A stretch of 27,771 nucleotides of DNA from a virus. The DNA is taken from positions 1 through 27,771 of IMG/VR virus record IMGVR_UViG_3300032770_000082; one strand, given 5' to 3'. Each line of letters opens with the position of its first letter. The stretch's first letter is position 1. Position numbers and translations under genes: made by a program. The notes beneath the pieces are model-generated. The model made no database searches, was not told where the DNA came from, and saw only the letters and a program-made list of their open reading frames with translations. Below are positions 7,814 to 16,132 of the stretch, piece after piece.

Positions 7814-9615
7814 CCCGGCACCACCGCGATCCCGCGTATGCCAATGCCATAGGCGACGATAGTAAAATCAAGTGAGGTCGAAGTTTCGACAAGGCCGATG
7901 AGCCGCCCTGCTACGGACATAATACCCATATTGACGAGCCCAACACCGGCCGTTCCCCAAGTAAAGGCTTGCGCAGAATTATTCTGCCAGGTGAAAGTCT
8001 GCCCGCTATTATTCACCCAGGTGAAGGGGGTCCCGCCCTGCAGGGTGAGGATCGAAGAAGTGTTCTCGGTATCGAACTCATCGGTAATGGTGTAGCCGCC
8101 GCCGGAATTATCGACGATGTGCGAGCCGAACCAGAGCGCTTGCTTGTTCTCCATGAAGTTGCCGACATCATAGAGCTTGGTCTGTAGCTTTTTGGTAAGG
8201 CCCGTTGAAGCCTGCGCAAAGAGCTTATAGAGGCTCGTGCCATCCGTGCCCCAAGCCTGCGGCTGGGAATAGGTGGTCTGTGTAGCGATATAAGTGAGCG
8301 TCTTCGATTGGCTCAACATAAAGGCATGACGGCCATCCCAAGCCAGCATGGCGGGACGGGTTTGCCCGGTGAAAGGATCAGTGATCGTCAGCAAGAGCAG
8401 ATAGACGGTAAGGCTGTAAATCGTGCTTACCGCTGCAGACGGGAGCACTAGACCGGTAAGCGGCAGGCTGGCGCTGGCAAAGACCCCATCGAATTTCTCG
8501 GAGATCTTTTCGGCCGTGCCGCCATACATGGCGTAAATCCCGGTGGGATTGGCATAGAAGAGCGCGCGCCCGAAGGCTTGCACCGAATCGCGCCAAGGCG
8601 TGCCGTGCTGCGGCTCGGTATTGTTGAGGTTAAAGGTGGTTGAGGCCGGAGAGCCCGAGGTCTGCACATTGGAGATTACCGAAACCGATGAATCGCCATA
8701 GGGATAGAGATAGCCATTGGCTTGACGTGCCGCCGTGTAAGCCACTTTAAGGAGCGAATCAGTCGAAGAAAAAGCACCACCGCCGCCCGCCGTGGCAAAA
8801 TTATCCACTACCCCAGGCTCGGAGAGCACGCCGGTAGCATTATTGAATATCCAAACATGGGAATTGAAGACTTCGATCGCCGTCCCCGATAGTCCAAAGG
8901 GCATAATGTAGCCCGTAGCGGTCGCTCCCGAACCGCCGCCGCCCGAGAATCCGATGGTAATGGTATCGCCCGCGACATAGCCCGAGCCTGGGTTATTGAC
9001 CTTGATTGAGACCACGGCGCCGGCTGATACCGTGGCGGTGAAGGTAGCCCCTGATCCCGAGCCTCCCGATGCCGATACCGTAGGGGCAGAGCTATAGCCC
9101 GAGCCTCCCGCCGTTACCGTGATGGTGGGGGCAAGCGTGCCGGCGCCAAAGAGATGGGCGCCATCCCAAATCCAATAGCCATTGGCAGAAGCATTGCCGA
9201 CGATCAAAAGATATTGGCTTCCCCATTGTGAGCAGCCGGGCCAGGACGAGCCGATGAACGTGCCGGGCGTGGAGGAGATGTTGGTCGTCGCCCCATCAGA
9301 AATGCGTACCTGGACGGCCGTGCCATTATCCAGAAACACCGCGTGATAGGCGGTAGCGCCGATATTGAAGGGGAAAAAACAGGAGATCGTGCGCCCGCCC
9401 GCAGCGGTATAAAGCGCAGTCCCTACATCCCCAGTCGCACGCAAGCCGCCATTGCCGAAGGGTATAAGATTCTCTTGCCAGGAGGCTTCATTGTCAGCGA
9501 TGGCGGGCCTTGCATCCTTGGTATTCATGCCTGCCCATTCGCGCATCTGGATGAGGCGAAGATCAGGGGGCGTGCCGGGAAGGCCGGTTTGCTGCTGCTG
9601 GCGGGGTGCGGGCAT
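7810..9615 (-). CDS. P22 gp10-like tail hub/stabilisation protein with GSGY insert
   Basis: A 601-aa protein. The N-terminal region has REWAGMNTKDARPAIADNEA followed by WQENLIPFGNGGLRATG, the usual opening of proteins that close the DNA channel below the portal adaptor in short-tailed phages (P22 gp10-type). The rest has many Trp/Tyr-rich strands (YWIWDGAHLFG, TPWRDSVQAFGRALFY) expected of a beta-propeller-like tail protein. An apparent insertion near residues 165-235 holds two GSGY repeats rich in Gly, Ser and Ala that also occur in the protein at 10323-11489. It lies straight after the adaptor gene, as in P22-like order. Assignment rests on motif memory and synteny. Confidence 0.75.
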   Translation of the reverse strand: MPAPRQQQQTGLPGTPPDLRLIQMREWAGMNTKDARPAIADNEASWQENLIPFGNGGLRATGDVGTALYTAAGGRTISCFFPFNIGATAYHAVFLDNGTAVQVRISDGATTNISSTPGTFIGSSWPGCSQWGSQYLLIVGNASANGYWIWDGAHLFGAGTLAPTITVTAGGSGYSSAPTVSASGGSGSGATFTATVSAGAVVSIKVNNPGSGYVAGDTITIGFSGGGGSGATATGYIMPFGLSGTAIEVFNSHVWIFNNATGVLSEPGVVDNFATAGGGGAFSSTDSLLKVAYTAARQANGYLYPYGDSSVSVISNVQTSGSPASTTFNLNNTEPQHGTPWRDSVQAFGRALFYANPTGIYAMYGGTAEKISEKFDGVFASASLPLTGLVLPSAAVSTIYSLTVYLLLLTITDPFTGQTRPAMLAWDGRHAFMLSQSKTLTYIATQTTYSQPQAWGTDGTSLYKLFAQASTGLTKKLQTKLYDVGNFMENKQALWFGSHIVDNSGGGYTITDEFDTENTSSILTLQGGTPFTWVNNSGQTFTWQNNSAQAFTWGTAGVGLVNMGIMSVAGRLIGLVETSTSLDFTIVAYGIGIRGIAVVPG

Positions 9616-9619
9616 GAGG

Positions 9620-10303
9620 TTAGCCCGCGTAAGGATTGACGGTCATGTGTGGGCCGGTCACGCGCCTGGAATTGAGCCCGCGCGCGGTATAGCGCTGCAT
9701 CATGGCTTGGGCGTCTTGCTGGCGCTGGGCAAAGAGATAGGCGAGATAGGCCGCATAATATTGCACCATGCCGTCCCAAGGCGAAGGAATGGCGTCGGTA
9801 TCGCTATCGGAGGCGAGATTGATGGGATAGCAGACGCAATCCCAATCCATGGCTTGGGCCGAAGAAGGGGTCGGCCAAAGATAGATCGTCCCTGAGGCGC
9901 CCTCGCCATATTGCGACCAAGCGACGGGAAAGCCCTGCACCGTGGTGGCGTAGGATAAAAGCTCGGCATTGAACCGCGTCCAAGGCATATAAACCATGGC
10001 GGGTTTCATGGAGCCCCAGCTCACCGCCACCTGCCGCACCCAAGCGATACCGGAAACCCCGGGATTAGCGGCTTGGATCAGGGTGTTACGCGAGGAAAAA
10101 GTATAGATCTGCTGATTGGCCGCCGTTTGGTTCTGATTGGTTCCCTCAGGCGGGAGCACGCGGATGCATTCAGTGTCGAAAGCCACGCGCTGGCGGCCTT
10201 CATTTACCCAGCCCTGAATCGAAGTCAGGGGGTAAAATGCCCCCGTAGTGTCGTGAAGCAGGGATTGTACTTGCGCGACATAGGCGGAAAGGACTTGCGC
10301 CAT
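9620..10303 (-). CDS. Head-to-tail adaptor (P22 gp4 / tail tubular A-like)
   Basis: ATG 10303 is chosen over TTG 10309 because GAAAGGA lies at a suitable distance from the ATG. The product is about 227 aa. It begins AQVLSAYVAQVQSLLHD, then has TSIQGWVNEGRQRVAFDTEC, the helix pair typical of phage adaptors that dock under the portal. The centre is beta-rich (FPVAWSQYGEGASGTIYLWP), and the C-terminal helix has YYAAYLAYLFAQRQQDAQAM. Size and order (after capsid, before the tail hub) agree with P22 gp4 or T7 gp11-like adaptors, whose role is to join the portal to the tail and retain packaged DNA. Confidence 0.75.
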   Translation of the reverse strand: MAQVLSAYVAQVQSLLHDTTGAFYPLTSIQGWVNEGRQRVAFDTECIRVLPPEGTNQNQTAANQQIYTFSSRNTLIQAANPGVSGIAWVRQVAVSWGSMKPAMVYMPWTRFNAELLSYATTVQGFPVAWSQYGEGASGTIYLWPTPSSAQAMDWDCVCYPINLASDSDTDAIPSPWDGMVQYYAAYLAYLFAQRQQDAQAMMQRYTARGLNSRRVTGPHMTVNPYAG

Positions 10304-10322
10304 CCGCAAATCCTTTCTCTGT

Positions 10323-11489
10323 CTAGTTACCCATCGGCATTAGATAGAAATAATCATTCTGCCCACCCACGGTCGCGGTTGCCACGGCCTGGGTAGTCGG
10401 TGGCGCAATACCGCCGGTGCCGCCGAAATCCACCACGCAGGTCGGGATCTTCTGAAAACCGATACCAGCATCAACTACAACCGCGCCGGTTGCAGTAATA
10501 GCGCCGCCCGCCGTCGAAGAGCCATTGACGAGCGCCATGCGCCCGAAAGTAAGACCCTTTTCGATCGCGGGATTGGTGTTGGCCGCCGTTGCCGAAGTAT
10601 TGGCGTATTCAATGGTCCTAACCGCGAAAGGCTGGGCATTGCCATAACCCGCGCCGCCCGTAGTCGCCGTGAAACCCGTCACCGTCCAATTCATGAGCAC
10701 GGTAGCCGCAGCCGATGCGCCGCCGCCGCCGGTAAAGGAAAGCGTCGGGAGCGCGGTACGCACGAGCCCCGGATCGGTGCAGACCACCGCGCCGATCGTA
10801 CCCGAGCCCGTGAGTGTCGCGGTAGCCGCCAAGGCACCCACCTGATAAGTCCCCGACTGCGAGGCGACGCCGATGGGGGTGATCGGGGTTGTGGTGGACG
10901 GAAAAGTGATGGGGTTGTTAGGATCACGCGGATCGGTAACGAAGTAGAAAGTCGGGGCCGTGGTATAGCCCGCGCCCTGATCGGTGATCGTCACCGCATT
11001 GACCGCACCGGCTGAGATGGTGCAGGTGGCTGTGGCCTGTACACCACCGGCCGGAGGAGCCTGAACCACAATGGTGGGGGCATAGGTATAATTCGAGCCC
11101 TTGGCAGTAGGGAGCGTGAAGGTGGCATTAACGAGACCGCCAACAATCGCCTTCCAAGTTGAGCCGCCGGCCGATGCGGTGACAACCGGAGCCGAAGTAT
11201 AGCCCGTGCCGGCATTGGTGACGCAAGCGCCGATCGGGCAACCCGAGAGATTAGCAATGCGGTAGCTCTGCCCATCCGAGGCGATGCAGGTCACATTGTT
11301 CTGAAAGGCCTGCATGCAAGAGCGCCATAGACCCGAGACCGGATCCAAGAATTGGAGCGTGCTATAGGGGCCGATATTGACGAACCATTGCCCAGGCGGG
11401 ATCAAATAAGTCGAGGCCGGGAGCAAGAGCTTGAAGTTGGTCACCTCTTGCTTAAGGGAAAGCGGGATCCCTAATCCACCGATAGCCAT
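10323..11489 (-). CDS. Head-module protein with GxGYxxAPT repeats (possible decoration or head fibre)
   Basis: A 388-aa protein coupled to the capsid gene by TAATG at 11487-11491. Residues 1-75 (MAIGGLGIPLSLKQEVTNFK, PPGQWFVNIG, LQFLDPVSGLWRSC) look like a small folded head domain. From about residue 85 onward there are at least four imperfect repeats of the form G-x-G-Y-x-x-A-P-x-(hydrophobic), for example GTGYTSAPVV, GAGYTTAPTF and GGAGYGNAQPF, separated by Ala/Thr/Gly-rich strands. The repeats resemble the insert in the gp10-like protein. Such repeats are common in surface-exposed phage proteins. Position straight after the capsid favours a capsid-bound decoration or fibre protein. Confidence 0.7.
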   Translation of the reverse strand: MAIGGLGIPLSLKQEVTNFKLLLPASTYLIPPGQWFVNIGPYSTLQFLDPVSGLWRSCMQAFQNNVTCIASDGQSYRIANLSGCPIGACVTNAGTGYTSAPVVTASAGGSTWKAIVGGLVNATFTLPTAKGSNYTYAPTIVVQAPPAGGVQATATCTISAGAVNAVTITDQGAGYTTAPTFYFVTDPRDPNNPITFPSTTTPITPIGVASQSGTYQVGALAATATLTGSGTIGAVVCTDPGLVRTALPTLSFTGGGGASAAATVLMNWTVTGFTATTGGAGYGNAQPFAVRTIEYANTSATAANTNPAIEKGLTFGRMALVNGSSTAGGAITATGAVVVDAGIGFQKIPTCVVDFGGTGGIAPPTTQAVATATVGGQNDYFYLMPMGN

Positions 11490-12517
11490 TAGAAGGCACC
11501 CCCTGTAATACCGGTCACCTGGGCGCCCGAACCGGGCTTGGCGCAGATGACGTTGAAGACGACAATCAGCACCCCGACATTGGCGATCTGCATATTGGGA
11601 ATTGCCGAATAGAAACCCGAGAAGGCAAAGGGCGCATCTTCCGAGAGATAGAGCGCCAGATAGCGCGTATTAATGAAATACGCCGTGCCCTTGGGACAGA
11701 AAATATCCGCGAATATCATGGTGTCCGCGATGGAAAGCCCACGGAAACCAGCATTGATCACATCGTCGCGGCCATATTTGGAGCCCGGCGTGGTGTGGAA
11801 TTGCTCCGCCCCCATATAGTCCCCGAGCAAGGTCGCCCAATCGGAAGGCGACATGATGATCAAATCCTGCGTTTCACCGCCGGCCGATCCCTGTGTCGAG
11901 AATTGGGTCAAGAGCTTTGCCATGCCTACGCGGGTATTGGTGGCAGAGCCTGCCGAGGGCTTGAGCTGACCCGCCCAAGCCGGGGTTGCGGTACGCGAGA
12001 CCCCGCCATAGGTGGCCACATTGGTGCCGTCATCATAGGCATCGACGAGCGAATCGGGCTTTAAGGGTGTAGCGGTGTTATTGGTGTAGAGATCGCCCGC
12101 CATTTGCTGCAGCGCCACCGTCTTGGCATCGGTGAGCCGTGCCTTGCAGAGATTGATGATTGTTTCTGAACTCTGAACAATCGCCTCCATCCCTAAGAAG
12201 GGAATGGGGATCACACCCAAAGAAAGATTGAACTGAGCATTTTGCACCGCCGGGGTGACTTGCGGCTGGGGGAAGCCGCCATCATAGCCGGCATAGGTGA
12301 AGGAAACGAAGCTATTGCCCTGGATTGGCACCGTCACCTGATTGAGGCCGCCCTTTGCCCGCTGCGCATTGCGCAAGAGATAGGACAGCATCGGGTTCGA
12401 TTTATAGAGCTGCACGAATAAATTGGGCACGAAAGCGCGCCGCACCACGGATTGCAGCTCGTTATAGATCGAGCCGGTTGATGGGACTATGCCGGTCCCC
12501 GCTACAGGCAATGGCAT
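11489..12517 (-). CDS. Major capsid protein
   Basis: A 342-aa protein of the size usual for HK97-fold capsids without a long delta domain. An N-arm (residues 1-30) is followed by FVPNLFVQLYKSNPMLSYLL and GGLNQVTVPIQGNSFVSF (E-loop region). A long helix region has DAKTVALQQMAGDLYTN. The C-terminal domain has TQDLIIMSPSDWATLLGDY, TMIFADIFCPKGTAYFINTR, FAFSGFYSAIPNMQIANVG and VLIVVFNVICAKPG. These blocks are typical of capsid proteins that assemble T=7-like heads. It follows the scaffold gene directly. The family call comes from pattern recognition and from its place between scaffold and adaptor. Confidence 0.88.
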   Translation of the reverse strand: MPLPVAGTGIVPSTGSIYNELQSVVRRAFVPNLFVQLYKSNPMLSYLLRNAQRAKGGLNQVTVPIQGNSFVSFTYAGYDGGFPQPQVTPAVQNAQFNLSLGVIPIPFLGMEAIVQSSETIINLCKARLTDAKTVALQQMAGDLYTNNTATPLKPDSLVDAYDDGTNVATYGGVSRTATPAWAGQLKPSAGSATNTRVGMAKLLTQFSTQGSAGGETQDLIIMSPSDWATLLGDYMGAEQFHTTPGSKYGRDDVINAGFRGLSIADTMIFADIFCPKGTAYFINTRYLALYLSEDAPFAFSGFYSAIPNMQIANVGVLIVVFNVICAKPGSGAQVTGITGGAF

Positions 12518-12534
12518 TTAAAGGCTTCCTCTCT

Positions 12535-13107
12535 CTAATTCCCCAAACCGATCGGCAGACCACGAACGCGGTTGCGCTCTTCGGCTATGACCTTGGCCGC
12601 CGTGCGGTCGAACCAACCATCGGGATCGGAGACGATGGCCTCCAATTCCTTCTTCTCATCCTCGGTATCATGATCGAAGAAGCCGAGCCGCGTGCCGATG
12701 CCATTGGGCGTGACGGGGGCCGGCGGCTGCTCATGCAGCAATAGCGCGGCAACCGCTCTAGCATCCGGGTTTCTGCGCTCAAGCATGGTCTTCTTGACGA
12801 GATCCATGCCCTCTTCGGTTAGATTGAACTCGCGCCGCACCGCCGCGAAGCTGCGCGAAAGATCGGAATCCTGGCGCTCATTGGTAAGTTGAGTCCTTAA
12901 ATCCGTGACGTTCTTTTCGAGCTGATCGAGACGCTCGACATGGGGCGCGGCTGCGTCGATTTCGGGGATGTTGAAGCTGGGATCCTTTTCCTTCAACAGC
13001 TTCTTGAACTTCATCCCTATCTTGCCGTCATTGTAGAGATCGTCCACGAGCTTGCGCGCGTTGACGAGCGTCTTCAAATCGGCTTCATCGATCTCAACCT
13101 TGGCCAT
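12535..13107 (-). CDS. Scaffolding-like capsid assembly protein
   Basis: A 190-aa, highly charged, helical protein. Residues about 50-90 (ERLDQLEKNVTDLRTQLTNE) form a coiled coil. Residues 90-120 contain FAAVRREFNLTEEGMDLVKK. The C-terminus has an acidic helix (EDEKKELEAIVSDPDGWFD) and a basic end (AEERNRVRGLPIGLGN), which suits docking on the capsid. Lying between portal-linked genes and the major capsid gene is the standard place for scaffolding proteins. No protease motif is seen, so the scaffold is probably released intact or remains. Confidence 0.72.
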   Translation of the reverse strand: MAKVEIDEADLKTLVNARKLVDDLYNDGKIGMKFKKLLKEKDPSFNIPEIDAAAPHVERLDQLEKNVTDLRTQLTNERQDSDLSRSFAAVRREFNLTEEGMDLVKKTMLERRNPDARAVAALLLHEQPPAPVTPNGIGTRLGFFDHDTEDEKKELEAIVSDPDGWFDRTAAKVIAEERNRVRGLPIGLGN

Positions 13108-13109
13108 GT

Positions 13110-13277
13110 CTAATTCTTCCCATTCACATGACGGATCGCCATGCCCTCATCCTGCTTTTTGGGCATGACGGAAGGACGGGCGGCAATTTCCATATTGTCG
13201 AGATCGACGCGCTTGATTTGCGGGTCGGTATCTTTGACCTGATCGTAAGAAGGGCCAGGAAACTTATCGCTGGGCAT
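13110..13277 (-). CDS. Small 55-aa head-module protein
   Basis: The frame is open to 13343, but the part before ATG 13277 would overlap the upstream Pro/Gly-rich gene, and GGAGAA precedes ATG 13277. The product begins MPSDKFPGPSYDQVKDTDP and has IKRVDLDNMEIAARPSV, then a Lys/Asp-rich end. No motif is recognised. Short proteins of this kind sit between portal and scaffold in related phage layouts. Coding is supported by tight spacing (2 bases before the scaffold start codon) and by a long unbroken frame. Confidence 0.6.
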   Translation of the reverse strand: MPSDKFPGPSYDQVKDTDPQIKRVDLDNMEIAARPSVMPKKQDEGMAIRHVNGKN

Positions 13278-13290
13278 GGGTGTTCTCCGT

Positions 13291-13695
13291 TTAGAGGCCA
13301 GGGGGAGCGCCGCCCGGGGGACCACCACCACCGGGCGGGCCACCCTGGCGCATCAGCGCTTGAAGAGGAGCTTGGTTCTGTGCGTTCTGGACAAGGCCGC
13401 GCAAGGCGGTTTGATCGACACCGGGCGATGCTTCCTGTGCCGGCGCAGCCTTTAAGAGCTTACCCATCGCCTCATGCACAGCCTTATAAACATCCGAGCC
13501 GATCGGAAGCATGGGCAAGGCAAGCTGCATCATTTCAATGGATTTGCGTACCATGGTCATGCCTTCGGCGGCATGACCGGGACCAGCCGTTTTCATTCCC
13601 ATCGGCGCTGCGCCCATGGGTGGTCTGCCGGATATGCCGGGCGGGGCTGGCCCGCCACCGGGAGGCATTAGCCCCGGAGGCATCATGTCAGGCAT
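13291..13695 (-). CDS. Pro/Gly/Met-rich portal-linked protein
   Basis: A 134-aa protein with low-complexity ends. Residues 1-45 are Pro, Gly and Met-rich (MPDMMPPGLMPPGGGPAPPG), residues about 45-105 are helical (RKSIEMMQLALPMLPIGSD and MGKLLKAAPAQE), and residues 110-134 are again Pro/Gly-rich (GGPPGGGGPPGGAPPGL). Proteins with this disordered-helix-disordered plan are often found just after portal genes, and may help capsid assembly or portal docking. No enzyme feature is present. Synthesis may be affected by the hairpin at 13714-13751 that lies between it and the upstream 13-aa gene. Confidence 0.68.
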   Translation of the reverse strand: MPDMMPPGLMPPGGGPAPPGISGRPPMGAAPMGMKTAGPGHAAEGMTMVRKSIEMMQLALPMLPIGSDVYKAVHEAMGKLLKAAPAQEASPGVDQTALRGLVQNAQNQAPLQALMRQGGPPGGGGPPGGAPPGL

Positions 13696-13713
13696 GCGTG
13701 ACCTTCACGCAAA

Positions 13714-13751
13714 AACGAACGGCCTCCCGGGTAAGGGGAGGCCGGTTCGTT
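13714..13751 (-). terminator. Strong hairpin, probable leftward (partial) terminator
   Basis: On the minus strand the arms ACGAACCGGCCTCCCC and GGGAGGCCGTTCGTT pair with one bulged base around a TTACCC loop, and the transcript continues GTTTTTGCG. The stem includes the stop codon of the 13-aa basic peptide. Because essential capsid genes lie downstream, it is more likely a partial terminator or RNA-processing and stability hairpin setting the ratio of portal to capsid mRNA than a full stop. Confidence 0.6.
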
Positions 13752-13791
13752 ACTTGCGCTTGTGCTTGCGACCCTTGCGGCCTCTACGCAT
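13750..13791 (-). CDS. 13-residue Arg/Lys micropeptide
   Basis: Translation of ATG 13791 gives MRRGRKGRKHKRK then TAA. AAAGGAG lies about six bases upstream, a near-ideal ribosome site. Nine or more of 13 residues are basic, so it would bind nucleic acid or an acidic partner. It sits between the portal gene and the hairpin at 13714-13751, and its stop is in the stem, so ribosomes finishing here could open the hairpin. It could be a real peptide, or a leader whose translation controls the hairpin. Confidence 0.5.
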   Translation of the reverse strand: MRRGRKGRKHKRK

Positions 13792-13809
13792 CTGAATTCT
13801 CCTTTGGAG

Positions 13810-13838
13810 GATGCCCAGGACGACTTTTACCGGGCATC
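13810..13838 (-). repeat. 7-bp inverted repeat after portal gene
   Basis: GATGCCC at 13810-13816 pairs with GGGCATC at 13832-13838 around a 15-base spacer. It begins four bases beyond the portal stop on the minus strand and ends just before the ribosome site of the 13-aa gene. No T-tract follows, so it is not a terminator. Its role is unknown. Confidence 0.35.
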
Positions 13839-13841
13839 AGG

Positions 13842-15554
13842 TTACCGCTTCTTGCCTTGCTTTTGCTGGAGTAGCTCGGGGTGATTCTTCATCATCTCGG
13901 CTTCCATCTCGGCACGCTCTTCTGCGGCTGCGATTAAGCTATCCTCGTGCGGTGGATGCGTCAAGCGGATGAGATCAACGGGGCCGATGGCGCCGGCTTT
14001 AAACAATTCCGCCGCTTTTTGCAGGTTCTCATCGCTAAAGGCGGGCGAAGCCGAATGCGAATCCACTTCGACCTGCGCGTCTTCGGGCAATTGGCTCAAA
14101 ATAAATTCCGCATCGCCCGCAGGATCCGCATCGACAAGCCGCAAAAGACCCGGGCCATGCTTGTCGGGCTTGACCGGCGCACGGTAGGGCGTGGCATCGT
14201 GGCGCTGCAGAAGGCGCAAATGAAGATCACCAACGGCTTCAAGCTGGTGCTCGACAATGAGGGCGCGGTTTCTAAGGCGCGGGGTCGCCATGCGCACCAG
14301 GGTTTCGGCATGACCCTGACTTCTAACCCCCGATTCGCCCCGGCCCTGGCTTACGTTCTTCATCCCGGCCATGTCGTCAAAATATTGAATCAAAGCGTTT
14401 AATGTCTCAAAGACATCTTGCGGCAGATCGGGCGCTAAGGATTTGATATCGGCGGTGGGGTTATCCTCGGTGATCCAGCCGCCGGGCTTATCAAAGGTAG
14501 CCATACGCTCATCGATATTGCCGGCAAAGCCTTTGAAGAAATGATTGGGGTTTTCCTGTAGACGCAGCATGCGCTGAATGCCGGCCATGCGCTCGGAAAT
14601 CGCGTCCTGGCAGAGATAAAGATCGGCAAACTCGCTCCGCCCCCAGAAATAGCCCGGCACCGGATTGGGGCAGATTTCACGGAAGGGATGCTCGCCCTCT
14701 ATGCCGGTCAGGTTAGAGCGCTGAATACCACCTTCGAGCACGGTCTCATCGCCCAAAAGTTGGATGGTAGACCAGTCCGAGCGCTCATCATCCAGCACCC
14801 ATAATTCATCTAGTCTGATCAATCCCGTCTTTACCGTGGGCGGAAGCTGGGGCTGGGGACCGTCTTGCCAATGAACGATACCGCCGGCCGGATTATTGAC
14901 CGGGGTGAGCGAGACCGGGTTTAACCCTCCTACGATCAGCTCCTTGAAATAATCATCCCGCGCCGTGGGATCGGTAGCCTCGGGCTTGGCATTATCGCGC
15001 ACTTGCGCCAGAATCTCGTCACCTCTGGGATTATTCACCAAAAGCCGCTTGATGGCGGAAGGCGTCAAATAAGTCGAATGAAAAAACGCCTCCTGCTGAT
15101 CGAGGCTATCTAAATCCTCACGCAACACGCCCATCATCTCGGGCTGGATCAAATGATATTCGACCCCGTCATGACCCCATATCTCCTTTAAAATCGTCTT
15201 GCCCTTGACGATCGCCCAGGTCACCCCTTGCGAGAATTGAAGGCCGCCGCCGCGTCTGCGGAAGTCGCGCGAAAGCACGGAGCCCGCCACATTGCAATTA
15301 GCCCGGTCCTGGGGTGCTGCGGATTTATTGGTGGTGACGGTAAAGCGTATATCGCCGGGCGAGAAGAGATGGGCGGATAAGGTCTTGGTGTGCTCGGCAC
15401 ATTTATTATAGGCAACACCAGGGCCTGACGCCGTGCCCCGCATAAAATATTCCCGCCAGCAAGCGCCTAGAGAAAAGCGCGATTTGCGTGAGGCCTCGCA
15501 TTCGGTGATCAGTTCGCGTGCCCAAGGGCCGATATTTCTGCCGGGAAGCTTCAC
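13842..15554 (-). CDS. Portal protein
   Basis: A 570-aa protein starting at GTG 15554, inside the stop of the zinc-ribbon gene. It is the usual length for short-tailed-phage portals. Visible blocks are the N-terminal helix with REYFMRGTASGPGVAYNKC, a clip/wing region (SQGVTWAIVKGKTILKEIWG and VEYHLIQPEMMGVLRED), and a long C-terminal part with ERMAGIQRMLRLQENPNHFF, DDMAGMKNVSQGRGESGVRS and a helix around RLRNRALIVEHQLEAVGDLH. This pattern is that of the dodecameric ring through which DNA enters the head. It follows the terminase module and precedes the scaffold and capsid genes, the standard order. Confidence is high from order and length, moderate from motifs alone. Confidence 0.85.
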   Translation of the reverse strand: MKLPGRNIGPWARELITECEASRKSRFSLGACWREYFMRGTASGPGVAYNKCAEHTKTLSAHLFSPGDIRFTVTTNKSAAPQDRANCNVAGSVLSRDFRRRGGGLQFSQGVTWAIVKGKTILKEIWGHDGVEYHLIQPEMMGVLREDLDSLDQQEAFFHSTYLTPSAIKRLLVNNPRGDEILAQVRDNAKPEATDPTARDDYFKELIVGGLNPVSLTPVNNPAGGIVHWQDGPQPQLPPTVKTGLIRLDELWVLDDERSDWSTIQLLGDETVLEGGIQRSNLTGIEGEHPFREICPNPVPGYFWGRSEFADLYLCQDAISERMAGIQRMLRLQENPNHFFKGFAGNIDERMATFDKPGGWITEDNPTADIKSLAPDLPQDVFETLNALIQYFDDMAGMKNVSQGRGESGVRSQGHAETLVRMATPRLRNRALIVEHQLEAVGDLHLRLLQRHDATPYRAPVKPDKHGPGLLRLVDADPAGDAEFILSQLPEDAQVEVDSHSASPAFSDENLQKAAELFKAGAIGPVDLIRLTHPPHEDSLIAAAEERAEMEAEMMKNHPELLQQKQGKKR

Positions 15555-16042
15555 GGTTGTCTGCCGATAATCTGCGTCATCTGCTTCGGATGAGGCAGCT
15601 TACCGGATTTGCCGAGCTTCTGGAACGTGTCGATACCGTGGCTCGCATTATTGGCCCTGGCGCCTTGAAGGAGCTGGGCCGGGGGCGGTAGAGCAAGCCC
15701 GCCTTGTGTCGTTACCCCCCGATTGGCATCCCAACCCGCCTTCATGCGCTCTTGCATGGGGGTGAGCTTAGGCGCCGCGATATCGCCTTCACGAAGGTTA
15801 TCGCGCATATCGGTGATCCCATATTGCGTTTCCATCGCCTTATAGGTCTCTTCCACCGCACGGGCCTTGGGTGAGCCAATATGGGCGGGAGGCGGGCCGG
15901 CTAGATCGAGCTTATTGACCATCTCGATCGGCTCTTCCCCGCATTGCGGGCAGGCCGGAATTTCATCGCCAGGCAAATAATTTCTAAGCCTTAGCTTGGC
16001 CGCGCAATGCCGACAACGAAAGGAGAAGACGCTATCCATCAT
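15551..16042 (-). CDS. Zinc-ribbon protein between terminase and portal
   Basis: ATG 16042 is chosen because it gives an ATGA overlap with the upstream membrane micropeptide; the frame is open to 16117. The product is 163 aa. Residues 10-34 hold two Cys pairs (C10-R-H-C13 and C31-P-Q-C34), forming a zinc ribbon. The remainder is hydrophilic and helical (AVEETYKAMETQYGITDMRD), followed by a Gln/Pro-rich stretch. The function is not known. Zinc ribbons here could bind DNA or the terminase during packaging. It overlaps the portal start (GTGA at 15551-15554), so the two are probably made together. Confidence 0.68.
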   Translation of the reverse strand: MMDSVFSFRCRHCAAKLRLRNYLPGDEIPACPQCGEEPIEMVNKLDLAGPPPAHIGSPKARAVEETYKAMETQYGITDMRDNLREGDIAAPKLTPMQERMKAGWDANRGVTTQGGLALPPPAQLLQGARANNASHGIDTFQKLGKSGKLPHPKQMTQIIGRQP

Positions 16043-16131
16043 GTCTGCGCCAGCATTTCCATAAGCCAGATCATACCGGTGACCACGGCAAGAAGAACCA
16101 AGAGCGCGACGAACCAAGGTGCCGGATACAT
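16039..16131 (-). CDS. 30-aa single-helix membrane peptide
   Basis: ATG 16131 follows the upstream TAA (16133-16135) by one base, and GAGAGGG lies at a usable distance. The product is MYPAPWFVALLVLL followed by AVVTGMIWLMEMLAQT, almost wholly one hydrophobic helix. Its stop TGA overlaps the zinc-ribbon start. Small membrane proteins here might be lysis helpers or inner-membrane factors, but position beside terminase and portal says nothing definite. Confidence 0.55.
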   Translation of the reverse strand: MYPAPWFVALLVLLAVVTGMIWLMEMLAQT

Positions 16132-16132
16132 C

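Noticed and set aside
13128-13874. Rightward 248-codon open frame over the portal-scaffold gap
   Set aside because: It runs antisense through several coupled leftward genes and has a Cys/Arg/Pro-rich, shadow-like composition.
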